Below are positions 35,566 to 46,375 of a DNA stretch of 64,000 nucleotides, piece after piece. Positions within the stretch are counted from its first letter, which is position 1, and each line of letters starts with the position of its first letter. The translations under genes were made by a program, and so were the position numbers. This DNA comes from Aphelenchoides besseyi (lineage: Eukaryota > Nematoda > Chromadorea > Rhabditida > Aphelenchoididae), in the NCBI GenBank assembly GCA_024699855.1, contig JAMPIQ010000002.1, positions 16,492,001 through 16,556,000 on the forward strand. Direction: 5' to 3'. The notes below the pieces were generated by a model. That model was not told the origin of the DNA. It saw only the letters and a list, made by a program, of their open reading frames with translations, and made no database searches.

Positions 35566-35754
35566 TGCAACAATAAAGGACATGTTGGGCGGCATTCGAT
35601 CGGCCTGTACGTACACGGGAGCAACTCGTTTGAAAGAGTTGTCGAAGAGAGCAACATTCATTCGCACAAACCAACGACATGTACTCACGCTTCGAGGTCT
35701 AATACAAAGCCCAATGTCTTTTTTACCTGTCAAATTCACGCGTAGCTTTTTCAA
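35527..35754 (-). CDS. Short unrecognised coding fragment, left arm
   Basis: Minus-strand frame of about 75 codons ([20 protein letters not shown], later [20 protein letters not shown] and [17 protein letters not shown], stop). The amphipathic alternation and the identical frame in the right arm suggest a real or recently real protein. A GTGAGT inside could be a splice donor. The family is not known to me. The motif AGCAAGCGACAAAGCCGCGAG of the adjoining repeat is the reverse complement of its last codons. Confidence 0.3.
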   Translation of the reverse strand: MKKLRVNLTGKKDIGLCIRPRSVSTCRWFVRMNVALFDNSFKRVAPVYVQADRMPPNMSFIVAPERLAALSLAYL

Positions 35755-36267
35755 CTGACCACTTGTATAGAACTTAGTTTATTTGTCAGGTTTTTGAATT
35801 CTACTAATAGAATAAACATCGGTTATCCAAGCAACTAGTGAGATTGTTGAAAGTAAGACCGCCGTTCGGTTTGTGAAAGAGCAAACTAAGAATTTATTGA
35901 ACTTCTTTTAAGAGTTGAGCACTTGCGATTTGGAGAATCAAAGAATTTATGTCATGAAGTTGAAGTAACTAAAAGAACAAATTGCAACAAACCATGAGGA
36001 TTTGAAACTTGAGGTATGAGATTAAAAGAAAAATAATGCGATTCTACGAATTTAAGAAACCGAAAACATTAGCCAACGAATTTTGTCTGCTAAAGTCAAT
36101 TGAATATACCATTTAACCAGAGAAAAAATTGGTCCCACAAAAATAAGTCAATGAAGGTATTTTTATACAATTACTAAATGGAATTTATAACCAATAAAAC
36201 TTTATTAAGCGACATGCATAGACAATAATACAGAGATCATTTGTGATATTGGTCGAAATAAACAGGC

Positions 36268-37689
36268 TTATTCTTCTGAGCGACCAATGCGTTTGCGCTT
36301 TGCTTTCTTACCAGACTCCACCATCCATTTGTCCTAAAAAGTTTTCGTTAAACTCAACTCAAGTAAACTAAAGTTCCATACCCAAGCAGCTCTGATCTCT
36401 GTGGCAGGAGCAAAGTACGTTCTTGTCCATTCTTCTTCACTAGATTCTTGAGGTGCAGAGACGATTCCCAATAGTTTATTAGCGGGACTGAAGAGACCAC
36501 CGCCCGAGTCACCTCCCCCACGCGATTATGTCGGAAACCATTTGATCATCATCGTATGGCCCTGTGCTGAGAACAACTCCTGTCATAACTGCCTCTTGCG
36601 ACGGGAGTATCAGACGAAAGACCAATAGCCAACAATCTAAATACTCAATCATTTAAAAATTGAATTCTTATTAACGTTTTGAACTTATATTCTCATAATT
36701 TGTTTCATGCTCAAATCATTTTTAAGTTCAACATAACTTACTTTGTGCCTATAGCAGGATCTTCCAGAATATGTCCGTCTTCTTTGCCGCCAGAGAAGGT
36801 CTTGCCTTCAAGTGCCTCAAGCAGAATGAAATCAGCACTTCTATTGACCCACACAACTTCCGCTCTTATCTGAAAAAAAGTGTATAACTTTATTAACAGA
36901 AGTTCTCCTAGCAAAACTCACATCTTGTTGATTCTGGCTGTTGTAAAGAGAATACAACTTGAGGATAGATCCTTGTTCAATCAGTCGATCTTTGTCAGCA
37001 ATTCGAGCCTTAAATTGCTTGTTTCTTCCATGAGCAAATGTAACGGCAATGGTAGGCGAGATAGCACAAGCGCATCGTCTGCGATAATTCTCTTCGTCTC
37101 CTTCACGGACAAAGTATAGCATATACTTTTTGACTTCATCGAACCATTTGACATTTGGTGCACTCTGATCGAATCGAGCCTAAATATTTGAAAATTAAAT
37201 ATCAATTAACGGACCTTCTTTCTTTAAAAACTTAAAAGATTACCTTCTTAGCTGGAGGACCCCCAGAATATTCGGCAGCAAGTCCAACAGTCTTCTTCGG
37301 CGTACCTTCTAAAATTTTCTCAAATTATTACCTCCTAGAAGAAAAAATACCTTTTTCACGAACATAACTTTTCAGCCCGTCGATGAACCGTAACTAAAAG
37401 TCATGAATGAATGAAGAAATTTTATTTACGAGAACATACCATGTTTCCAAGGGTAAAGCTTGGAAAATTTTGTTTGAAGGAATGTAAACCTTCTCGCTCA
37501 TAAATCTCAATCAATGAATCAAATAAAGAAGGACCAAGTTTCTGCTCGGTTAGAAAGTTCGCATCGTTAACAATATCTTCTTTGGCATAATCCACACATT
37601 CTTTCGAAAGAAATTGTTTCCAGTTGTCTAAAAGTAAATAAATAACTCGAAGCAATAAATGGACCAGAATTGTTACCTGAATTCCACAT
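36268..37689 (-). pseudogene. Trypsin-like serine protease gene with frameshift, left arm
   Basis: Mirror copy of the right-arm gene at 46,820-48,241, with the same exon layout, the same catalytic residues and the same extra base before GDSGGG. The full description is under the right-arm entry. The polyadenylation signal lies below 36,210 on the minus strand. Confidence 0.65.
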
Positions 37690-38130
37690 TGCAAGAGATC
37701 GTCCTGCGATTCCGGCGCTTTCCTTTCGAATATGTGTAAAAAGCTTAAACTTGGGTTGATAAACCTTTTACTAAAAAGCGGAACGGCGCGAAACAGATGC
37801 GAAACAAAACGAATTAGAACGAACCAAACGAAACGAAAAAGTAGGAGAAAGCAAAACAGAGCACAACAACATGAAACAAAATTGGATCGACACGAGGAGA
37901 GAGGGAGTAATTAGACGACCGTTCTTCACGATCGGAAAGGTCGACTGACAAGGAAAGTGCACGAATTTACCCCGGCATTTCGGAACGAGCGATAGCTCAT
38001 TCGAAGCGCCTTAAAAAGTTGCTGTTAAAAAGTTGTCTTCGTTTTTTCTGCGGGGCACGCTACAGCACGCTAGAACGCTTTGAATTTAGGCCCAACTATA
38101 GTCTTCCAGATAATTGACAAGAGAAAATGT

Positions 38131-38214
38131 GCGGTAGTGGCGCAACGAGTAAGCGATCTGCTTGCAAAAGCTCTCTTCTTTTGGGGTCGCGGGTTCGATT
38201 CCGCCGACTGCCAC
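38131..38214 (+). repeat. tRNA-like sequence in transposon terminus (left arm, first)
   Basis: A box-like TGGCGCAACGAG and B box GGTTCGATTCC lie at tRNA spacing. The ends GCGGTAG and CTGCCAC pair 6 of 7, like an acceptor stem. The anticodon arm and T stem have mismatches, so it is a tRNA-derived sequence, not a working tRNA; the loop TTGCAAA would read Cys (GCA) if it were one. Confidence 0.6.
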
Positions 38215-38230
38215 AGGTCAAATGTTGCGA

Positions 38231-39888
38231 TTAGCCAACTGTCTTTTTTAATTGACCTTTTTTGATTGTTGTGAAGAATCGGGAGTAGCAATGAAGGTGT
38301 TTATTTACTACAAAATGGAAAAAACAGAAGTATTTCTGGCAGTACGAACAACGAATGAAAGATTGATGATCGCATTCCTCATCGCAGTCTTGCACAACGT
38401 CGGACGGAAAACAAAACTCGGTCGGTGTCAAGAATTGGTCGATCGGTGAGTCAATGTATCCGATTTTTTCCCAACTGTATTCCAAAAATTGCTTGTACAT
38501 CAGATGAGAGAACTGACGGTACACGAGCTCTAACACGACCAAAATATTTGTGCGGTTGTAGAGCGCAAAGTCGATTTCTTCTGCGAGAACGTGTCCGTGA
38601 ATTCGTTTGACAAAGGACTTGAACACACGAAAGAAAAAAGTAATCTGCAGGTTGAATCATTGAAGTGGCACCGGGAGGTATGTTTTGAATCACCAATCGT
38701 TTTCCTTCAGGAACGACCGACTGCATTGTTTGATGATCCTTGAAGGCGGTCCAAGAGTCAACGATGAGCAGAAGTTCTTCCGGAATGTCGTCGGTGAACA
38801 AGACGTTTTGAAGCCATCATTTCATCAGTTCTTTCGTCATGATATGACTCCTGTGGCATTCGATCTCCAATTACGTGGGAAGTGACCAGAGGGCTCTGAC
38901 AGAACGACGAAAAGCTTCTTTCCCAAGCGACCATTGGCGAAGAGAATCGGCATCACAGTGTAGCTGTGAGTAGTTGACGAAACAGCTTGCACACATCGCT
39001 CCACGTTTCTTTCGCCCAAACGTGACAACGATCGTCCGGAAACCATTTCTTTCTGGTAACCCGATTGATCGGCATTGACCATTGCAAAAGTTGGAAAGTT
39101 GAGTTCGCGAATGTTGCGGACGAAATCGGCGGTTAGTTGCTCGGTTGTTGCCCGTGAACGTAGAGAACGGTGGCTGACGATACGCGTAACATGACGGCTG
39201 ACAATTCGACTTGACGCTTTGAATGTCTGAATCCAGCGAATTGATGCACCAAATCTCGGGACTTGCAACTCCAAGTTTATTCTTCTTGCCATCGCCTGAA
39301 GGTCAACATCGTGCAACATGATGCCTCGTTCCAATTTGTCGTAAACCTCCTCACGTAGTCGTTCTGTCAATGCTCGAAGTTGATTGCGACGGTTGATACA
39401 CGCGAGTTCGTTGATTTCAAACGTTCTTAACGTCTTCAAGTCCTTTTTGGTTTTGATGAACGCGTAGCGTTTTCTTATTGATGACAAAGGACGAGAGTTC
39501 TTTCGCGTCGAACGGTAGTAAACGAGAGCTTCACGAACACATTCTGTTGCGACGTAGATTCCACCCTAGAATTTGATCATGTTCGGGTGTGCCGGATCAG
39601 TTGAAGCGCTGAAAGTTCATACAAAACAATAAACAAAAATTAACGATAAGGCGTTTACTTGGGAAATTCATTGTCGTCGGCCTCATCGTAGTCGTCGTCG
39701 TATGCATCGGCGGTGAAATCGTCATCACTTTCGTCTAACTCGATTTCATCTCCACTCTCGGCACGTCTGACCATCGACACCACGACGTCTACCAGTTTTC
39801 GTTCCGTACGTTTCACTGCTTGACCATCAACAACAGGTCCCAAACGTTCTATGAGCAGCCTCAGGAATCCAGAAGTCGAAAATTCCAT
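38231..39888 (-). pseudogene. Transposase, left arm, with extra lesions
   Basis: Same protein as the right-arm copy (44,595-46,273). In addition to the two shared in-frame stops it has lost 22 bp after HFPRNW (39 codons before the shared second stop) and carries a further frameshift at PADYFF, so the third catalytic Asp region is out of frame with the rest. It is clearly non-functional. Confidence 0.75.
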
Positions 39889-39967
39889 GTTGATTCGCGA
39901 ATAACAACAATAAACAATCAAAAAAGGTCAATTAAAAAAAACAGTTGGCTAATCGCAACATTTGACC

Positions 39968-40053
39968 TGTGGCAGTCGGCGGAATCGAACCCGCGACCCC
40001 CAAAAGAAGAGAGCTTTTGCAAGCAGATCGCTTACTCGTTGCGCCACTACCGC
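39968..40053 (-). repeat. tRNA-like sequence in transposon terminus (left arm, second)
   Basis: Inverted partner of the copy at 38,131, in the opposite transposon terminus. Same A and B boxes, here preceded by an extra pair of bases in the G/C run. If transcribed by pol III it would run from the transposon end inward. Confidence 0.6.
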
Positions 40054-40229
40054 ACATTTTCTCTTGTCAATTATCTGGAAGACTATAGTTGGGCCTAAAT
40101 TCAAAGCGTTCTAGCGTGCTGTAGCGTGCCCCGCAGAAAAAACGAAGACAACTTTTTAACAGCAACTTTTTAAGGCGCTTCGAATGAGCTATCGCTCGTT
40201 CCGAAATGCCGGGGTAAATTCGTGCACTT

Positions 40230-40789
40230 CCGTTGTGAGAGGTGCGAATGACTCAAAGAAAAAGCGGAGAGGCGACGTCTCGCCAATCGTTTGGTTTTCG
40301 CGTTCAGACGCGACAACATCTTTTGAGAATCGAAGTCCCAGTTTAAACAAGGCTAAAAATAATGAATATATTTGCAAAATGTTGTGTTCTAGACGCTGCG
40401 GTATACGAGAATTTATGATCTCAGCAAAAATCCGGTTCGAAATTACCCTACAATACCAACATTTGCATAGCGTTTCGGATCCAAACTACTCGTCAATAAT
40501 TACGTAAAAACAAGAAAAACTTTATTTATAAAACGCGGAAAGTTGCAAGCTTTCAAGTTCACAAATCAATTCAAAATCCCTCAAATTTAAAGGCATTAAG
40601 TCAGAACGGATAAGAGGACCATTTGACGCAGCCAGGATTTCCCAGATTGAGATGAGTGTTATTTGCTATACTGATATGCAAAAATGTCTAAAAATAACAT
40701 GTTATAGGCCAGAAATGATAAAATTAAGGTTTGTTTTTATGTCATAATTTGGGGGGTTTTGCTTAATTTGGGGTGTAAATCATTGAAAA
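40230..40789. other. Innermost left arm, no gene identified
   Basis: A frame of about 107 codons from 40,184 begins inside the transposon terminus and has no domain. The mirror in the right arm stops earlier. The arm ends at CATTGAAAA. Confidence 0.4.
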
Positions 40790-41326
40790 AAGGCTTAAAA
40801 ATGGTACTTAGCGGGAGGGGATAAGTGCGCTAGAGAAGCCCAATATCTACTATTGACTGTTGATCTATCTCCGGCACTCCAGCATTCACAGCCGTCTTCC
40901 CAATTTTCTACGTTAACGTTGTAGCGTCCAAACTCACGAAACATTTTTTAAGTGGTTCCAATTTCTTTACAAATTTGATTTATTGCTTTGAATCTGCGCT
41001 CTACGTTTCATTTCCATCGAACCGGTAGAACTACGGTTACCGAAAACCAAAAGTAGAATACCATAACATCAGTTTTTGGCTACCGGTTGCTCATAACTAA
41101 AAGATAGTTTGTCGTTCAAAAGAGAATGTGCCACGATTATCTTCATCAAAATCGTGCATAACTTATTAGAGCAACCTTCTGTAAAACGGTAACTTACAGC
41201 ACAAAACTTCTGATATTCAAAAAGCCACAATCGTACTGAGAAAAACTCTCTGGCCAAAAGTCTTCAGCATTCGCATAAATGTTTGTTCTTTTGGTAATAT
41301 AAGTAGCTCAGTTTCTATTATATCCG
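40790..41326. other. Spacer start and PPP4R2 upstream region
   Basis: Single-copy, AT-rich sequence with no coding frame of note. It should carry the PPP4R2 promoter. No TATA box is obvious; TAATATAAG at about 41,295 is the nearest. Confidence 0.45.
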
Positions 41327-42364
41327 ATGGTTAGACAAACGGCGAACCGTTTCCACAAAATCAGTGAGTACGCTTCGGCATTAAGCGCATTTAAAGAACC
41401 GGATCAGGTATGTTGAAAAGATCTTTCTAATGTCTGGTTATATTGTTCAGAATGAGTTAAAGAAGACCGTTAGTGGTTTTCATCTTCATCCAAATCCACT
41501 CATTGACGAATATTTCAAGTACGTTGTAATGCACGGTCGAACGCAAATCGATTGGAAAAGTTTTCGCGCAGCCTTTCTTTGGAAGTTACAAGTAATGACT
41601 GTTTCTGTCGTTATCTAACGTTTTGATGTTTAGTTGACCATTGACGATATGCTCCTTAATTATGGCTCGAAGAACGATTTTGAAGGCGGCGATGCAAAAG
41701 AGAATGTGGAAAAAGAAGAAAAAGTAATCGAAAAGTTGACTGATTTCATTGTCAATCGAGCTCAAAATTTCGAAGGCGCTCTGTTTACAATTCAAAGGTT
41801 TGATCGAACTCGGAATTCATCTCATCAGATGTTCAGGATCTGCGAACTACTTACGTGGCCCGATAAACATTACAACTCGGCAGCAAAGTTTCTTCGGGCC
41901 TTGGAAAAGACGTTCAATGTTGTCACATGCGTTATGCCCGATGGTCAACGAACTGCCGATGCTAATGCGGCGGATGACGAAATGGACGAAGATGAGCCAA
42001 CAGCCAAGATCGAGAACACGTTCATTGTTCAAGTAACTTTTATTTCATCCATAAAGACTTGCCATCTCTTTTTCAGGTTGACGAACTCGATGCACCGCTT
42101 CCGCGTGTAAACGGTAATGGAACATCGAATTTGGTTTGTTGTTGGTTTGTTTTTTAAAATCGGTTTGATGTTTAGAGCAATTCAAAGATCGCGAAAACAA
42201 GTGATTCGACTTCCAAAGAACGATTCGAATTTACGGCTCCAGAATTAAACGTTCGAGCAAATACAAATACCACAGACTTTGCAACCTCTTCGAAACCCTT
42301 AGGTCCTATGTTGCCGCCCAGTGTGTTGCGAGGTTCACCCACGAAGGAAAAGACCGAAACATGA
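41327..42364 (+). CDS. PPP4R2: Protein phosphatase 4 regulatory subunit 2
   Basis: Six or seven exons with introns of 39-48 nt join cleanly. Landmarks in order: RFHKISEYASALSAF; LIDEYFKYVVMHGRTQIDWK with FRAAFLWKLQ, matching the FL-x-HVAKTGETMIQW...KL part of human PPP4R2; then FEGALFTIQR joined to ICELLTWPDKHYNSAAKFLR and ALEKTFNVVTCVMP, matching PFTIQRLCELLTDPRRNY and FLRGVEKNVMVVSCVYP. An acidic patch (DDEMDEDEPTAK) and a Ser/Thr-rich tail follow, ending KEKTET. PPP4R2 joins PP4 catalytic subunit and PPP4R3 in a complex acting at centrosomes and in DNA-damage recovery. The frame has no damage and all splice sites are good. It is the only intact gene inside the giant palindrome. Confidence 0.92.
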
Positions 42365-42745
42365 TCCAGCTCTCTATTCAGTTTTACACTTGTGTATTAA
42401 TTTAATGGGTTCTAAATTATTGGTGAAGTAAAAATGAGTATTAGCTAAAATTCATACAAAGTGGAGAATTCGCGTCTAGCAAGTTTCATTCAGTTAGTGG
42501 TTGGAGTATTCTTGAATTCAAACACAATTGCTCAGTTGATCAGTTCATCGTTTATATCAAATCACAAATACAAAGTCTGCAAAAAGGTGAATGATCATTT
42601 AAAGAAGAAATCAGCAATTTTGGGATTTGTTTACTAAACTGAAATAGCTTAAAAAGAATATTTTGAGTTTATTATAATCGAAAAGTGCATATCTACGCAA
42701 GACAAAAGAATGAAGAGTGTGGATAAAAAAACAGACACAAAGAAG
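42365..42745. other. Convergent 3' ends of PPP4R2 and the PP2A-A exon
   Basis: No coding sequence. On the minus strand AATAAA (TTTATT at about 42,668) lies about 75 bp beyond the PP2A-A stop, a proper position for its polyadenylation. Confidence 0.5.
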
Positions 42746-42851
42746 TTAAGAGGACAAGCTTTCTTTCGCTTCTTCAGCAAAATAACGCACATCAAACTCG
42801 CTGTCTTCGGATATTTTGGCCAAAAGAGGTTTGACTTCGGCGTTGATCGAT
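42746..42851 (-). CDS. PPP2R1: Last exon of PP2A scaffold subunit A, orphan
   Basis: Minus strand. A good acceptor (GTATTTAG) is followed by codons for SINAEVKPLLAKISEDSEF, then DVRYFAEEAKESLSS and TAA. This lines up with the last HEAT repeat of the PP2A A subunit (SEVKPILEKLTQD, DVDVKYFAQEAL). The rest of the protein, 14 HEAT repeats, is not found anywhere in the window. Upstream on this strand lies the repeat at 42,867-43,682, then the right arm. Either the gene has a last intron of more than 20 kb containing the whole right arm, or this is a stranded fragment left by the rearrangement. The A subunit bridges catalytic and regulatory subunits of PP2A. Confidence 0.75.
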
Positions 42852-42866
42852 CTAAATACGAAGCTT

Positions 42867-43682
42867 TCCCCTAACATAATCGGCAATGGTGATGGTGATG
42901 GTGATGGGGTGACGCTTTTGAGGTTTTGAGCAAAAACAAAGTGTTCCAACTTATAGATTAGAGTATGGAGAGTACGTATTTGACATTTGTTTTGCAAGAT
43001 ACGAACTTTTACTGAGTAAATTTTTGACTTGAAATTAACACTGAAATCGGTTTTTCTGATCAAACCATATCGAAACTTGAGCCGATTGCCTTGAAAGAAC
43101 ATAGCGTTGTGCGCATCAGCGGGGCTCATCGACATGCAATATATGACAGCATATAAAATAATTACAATGGAGTTATTAACTTTGGTAGAAATTTTCTGTT
43201 CATTTTTGCTCCAAATGCGGGTCCACATATTTTGGTTGTTAAGATGTTTTACTAATATGTATATTAGCATTCTAGAAAGCGCAATTAAAAAGCGTTACAA
43301 TGGTATATAATACATAGTTTGAAGATGACTATTCACAAAGATACGATCGATATAATGGGGGCCTTAAAATTTGGGCTTAAGTGGACTTCGGCAGCCAATT
43401 GTTGGACTTTTTGTCATTGATTGACAAATGTATGTTAGCAATCCAGAAAGCTCATCTAATGAGCGTTACAACGGTATCTAATACATGCCTCCAAAATAGC
43501 TATTCGCAGAGATACGATCGATGTAATGTCAAGTTTCTGATTTCTTGATTTCAGTGCCTTTCACCAGTTAATTGTTTAATTCTTTGTTATTGTTTACAAG
43601 TAAGCAAGCGACAAAGCCGCGAGTTTAACCCACACAAAACAAAACTAAAGAAAGCGAGCGGCGAAGCCGCGAGTCTTTCTGG
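42867..43682 (+). repeat. Spacer repeat ending exactly at the right arm
   Basis: Diverged, same-orientation copy of 34,980-35,565. It carries an internal duplication of a block of about 150 bp (containing GCGTTACAA and ATACGATCGATGTAATG) and three copies of the motif AAGC-AGCG-C-AAGCCGCGAG, the last followed by TCTTTCTGG and then the right-arm edge. It begins 15 bp from the PP2A-A splice acceptor, so it may be ancestral PP2A-A intron sequence. Confidence 0.75.
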
Positions 43683-44424
43683 TTTTCAATGATTTACACC
43701 CCAAATTAAGCAAAACCCCCCAAATTATGACATAAAAACAAACCTTAATTTTATCATTTCTGGCCTATAACATGTTATTTTTAGACATTTTTGCATATCA
43801 GTATAGCAAATAACACTCATCTCAATCTGGGAAATCCTGGCTGCGTCAAATGGTCCTCTTATCCGTTCTGACTTAATGCCTTTAAATTTGAGGGATTTTG
43901 AATTGATTTGTGAACTTGAAAGCTTGCAACTTTCCGCGTTTTATAAATAAAGTTTTTCTTGTTTTTACGTAATTATTGACGAGTAGTTTGGATCCGAAAC
44001 GCTATGCAAATGTTGGTATTGTAGGGTAATTTCGAACCGGATTTTTGCTGAGATCATAAATTCTCGTATACCGCAGCGTCTAGAACACAACATTTTGCAA
44101 AAATATATTCATTATTTTTAGCCTTGTTTAAACTGGGACTTCGATTCTCAAAAGATGTTGTCGCGTCTGAACGCGAAAACCAAACGATTGGCGAGACGTC
44201 GCCTCTCCGCTTTTTCTTTGAGTCATTCGCACCTCTCACAACGGAAGTGCACGAATTTACCCCGGCATTTCGGAACGAGCGATAGCTCATTCGAAGCGCC
44301 TTAAAAAGTTGCTGTTAAAAAGTTGTCTTCGTTTTTTTTTTCTGCGGGGCACGCTACAGCACGCTAGAACGCTTTGAATTTAGGCCCAACTATAGTCTTC
44401 CAGATAATTGACAAGAGAAAATGT

Positions 44425-44511
44425 GCGGTAGTGGCGCAACGAGTAAGCGATCTGCTTGCAAAAAGCTCTCTTCTTTTGGGGGTCGCGGGTTCGATTCCGC
44501 CGACTGCCACA
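44425..44511 (+). repeat. tRNA-like sequence in transposon terminus (right arm, first)
   Basis: Mirror of 39,968-40,053. It keeps the GGTTCGATTCC B box and the TGGCGCAACGAG A-box-like element, with one extra A after CTTGC relative to other copies. Same imperfect cloverleaf. Confidence 0.6.
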
Positions 44512-44594
44512 GGTCAAATGTTGCGATTAGCCAACTGTTTTTTTTTTAATTGACCTTTTTTGATTGTGTTTATTGTTGTTATTCGCGAATCAAC

Positions 44595-46273
44595 ATGGAA
44601 TTTTCGACTTCTGGATTCCTGAGGCTGCTCATAGAACGTTTGGGACCTGTTGTTGATGGTCAAGCAGTGAAACGTACGGAACGAAAACTGGTAGACGTCG
44701 TGGTGTCGATGGTCAGACGTGCCGAGAGTGGAGATGAAATCGAGTTAGACGAAAGTGATGACGATTTCACCGCCGATGCATACGACGACGACTACGATGA
44801 GGCCGACGACAATGAATTTCCCAAGTAAACGCCTTATCGTTAATTTTTGTTTATTGTTTTGTATGAACTTTCAGCGCTTCAACTGATCCGGCACACCCGA
44901 ACATGATCAAATTCTAGGGTGGAATCTACGTCGCAACAGAATGTGTTCGTGAAGCTCTCGTTTACTACCGTTCGACGCGAAAGAACTCTCGTCCTTTGTC
45001 ATCAATAAGAAAACGCTACGCGTTCATCAAAACCAAAAAGGACTTGAAGACGTTAAGAACGTTTGAAATCAACGAACTCGCGTGTATCAACCGTCGCAAT
45101 CAACTTCGAGCATTGACAGAACGACTACGTGAGGAGGTTTACGACAAATTGGAACGAGGCATCATGTTGCACGATGTTGACCTTCAGGCGATGGCAAGAA
45201 GAATAAACTTGGAGTTGCAAGTCCCGAGATTTGGTGCATCAATTCGCTGGATTCAGACATTCAAAGCGTCAAGTCGAATTGTCAGCCGTCATGTTACGCG
45301 TATCGTCAGCCACCGTTCTCTACGTTCACGGGCAACAACCGAGCAACTAGCCGCCGATTTCGTCCGCAACATTCGCGAACTCAACTTTCCAACTTTTGCA
45401 ATGGTCAATGCCGATCAATCGGGTTACCAGAAAGAAATGGTTTCCGGACGATCGTTGTCACGTTTGGGCGAAAGAAACGTGGAGCGATGTGTGCAAGCTG
45501 TTTCGTCAACTACTCACAGCTACACTGTGATGCCGATTCTCTTCGCCAATGGTCGCTTGGGAAAGAAGCTTTTCGTCGTTCTGTCAGAGCCCTCTGGTCA
45601 CTTCCCACGTAATTGGAGTTACGAGTCAACGATATTGGAGATCGAATGCCACAGGAGTCATATCATGACGAAAGAACTGATGAAATGATGGCTTCAAAAC
45701 GTCTTGTTCACCGACGACATTCCGGAAGAACTTCTGCTCATCGTTGACTCTTGGACCGCCTTCAAGGATCATCAAACAATGCAGTCGGTCGTTCCTGAAG
45801 GAAAACGATTGGTGATTCAAAACATACCTCCCGGTGCCACTTCAATGATTCAACCTGCAGATTACTTTTTCTTTCGTGTGTTCAAGTCCTTTGTCAAACG
45901 AATTCACGGACACGTTCTCGCAGAAGAAATCGACTTTGCGCTCTACAACCGCACAAATATTTTGGTCGTGTTAGAGCTCGTGTACCGTCAGTTCTCTCAT
46001 CTGATGTACAAGCAATTTTTGGAATACAGTTGGGAAAAAATCGGATACATTGACTCACCGATCGACCAATTCTTGACACCGACCGAGTTTTGTTTTCCGT
46101 CCGACGTTGTGCAAGACTGCGATGAGGAATGCGATCATCAATCTTTCATTCGTTGTTCGTACTGCCAGAAATACTTCTGTTTTTTCCATTTTGTAGTAAA
46201 TAAACACCTTCATTGCTACTCCCGATTCTTCACAACAATCAAAAAAGGTCAATTAAAAAAGACAGTTGGCTAA
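44595..46273 (+). pseudogene. Transposase of the DDE_1 superfamily, right arm, two stops
   Basis: Exon 1 (from ATG 44,595) encodes a leucine-rich start and a very acidic stretch (DESDDDFTADAYDDDYDEAD) before a short intron. Exon 2 has a stop (TAG) in KF-stop-GGIYVATE, probably from Trp. It continues with a helix-rich CENP-B-like region (RRINLELQVPRFGASIRWIQ) and the catalytic core: NADQSGYQKE (first Asp), LLIVDSWTAFKD (second) and PPGATSMIQPADYFFFRVFK (third). A second stop (TGA) separates LMK from WLQNVLF. The C-terminus has a Cys/His cluster (RCSYCQKYFCFFHF). Cut-and-paste transposase; two shared stops make both copies inactive unless one is read through. Confidence 0.82.
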
Positions 46274-46288
46274 TCGCAACATTTGACC

Positions 46289-46375
46289 TGTGGCAGTCGG
46301 CGGAATCGAACCCGCGCCCCCCCAAAAGAAGAGAGCTTTTGCAAGCAGATCGCTTACTCGTTGCGCCACTACCGC
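46289..46375 (-). repeat. tRNA-like sequence in transposon terminus (right arm, second)
   Basis: Mirror of 38,131-38,214 and inverted partner of 44,425. Its G run before the T arm differs (CGCGCCCCCCC on plus), so this copy has drifted in the variable region while the A and B boxes are kept. Confidence 0.6.

Larger units (their letters stand above)
37954..40229 (-). mobile_element. DDE (pogo/Tc5-like) DNA transposon, left arm
   Basis: About 2.28 kb bounded by inverted termini of about 310 bp beginning AAGTGCACGAATTTACCCCG. Each terminus contains a tRNA-like sequence. The transposase is on the minus strand. The element is about 35 bp shorter than its right-arm mirror, mainly because of a 22-bp deletion and shorter T runs. 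No clear target duplication was recognised; the outermost bases GTGCAC are themselves palindromic. Confidence 0.75.
20749..40789 (+). repeat. Left arm of giant inverted repeat (about 20.04 kb)
   Basis: Reverse-complementing this segment reproduces 43,683-63,751 in the same order throughout. Mirrored landmarks have coordinate sums that drift only from about 84,501 at the outside to 84,510 in the middle and 84,473 at the inside, so all indels together come to a few tens of bases. Outer edge: AAGTAAATGTA at 20,749. Inner edge: CATTGAAAA at 40,781-40,789. Outside both edges the sequences are unrelated, and I find no target-site duplication. The content is almost entirely mobile-element debris, listed separately. 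Confidence 0.97.

Noticed and set aside
38131..38214. A functional tRNA-Cys gene
   Set aside because: The B box is perfect, but the T stem and anticodon stem do not pair and the four copies sit in transposon termini; better read as tRNA-derived.
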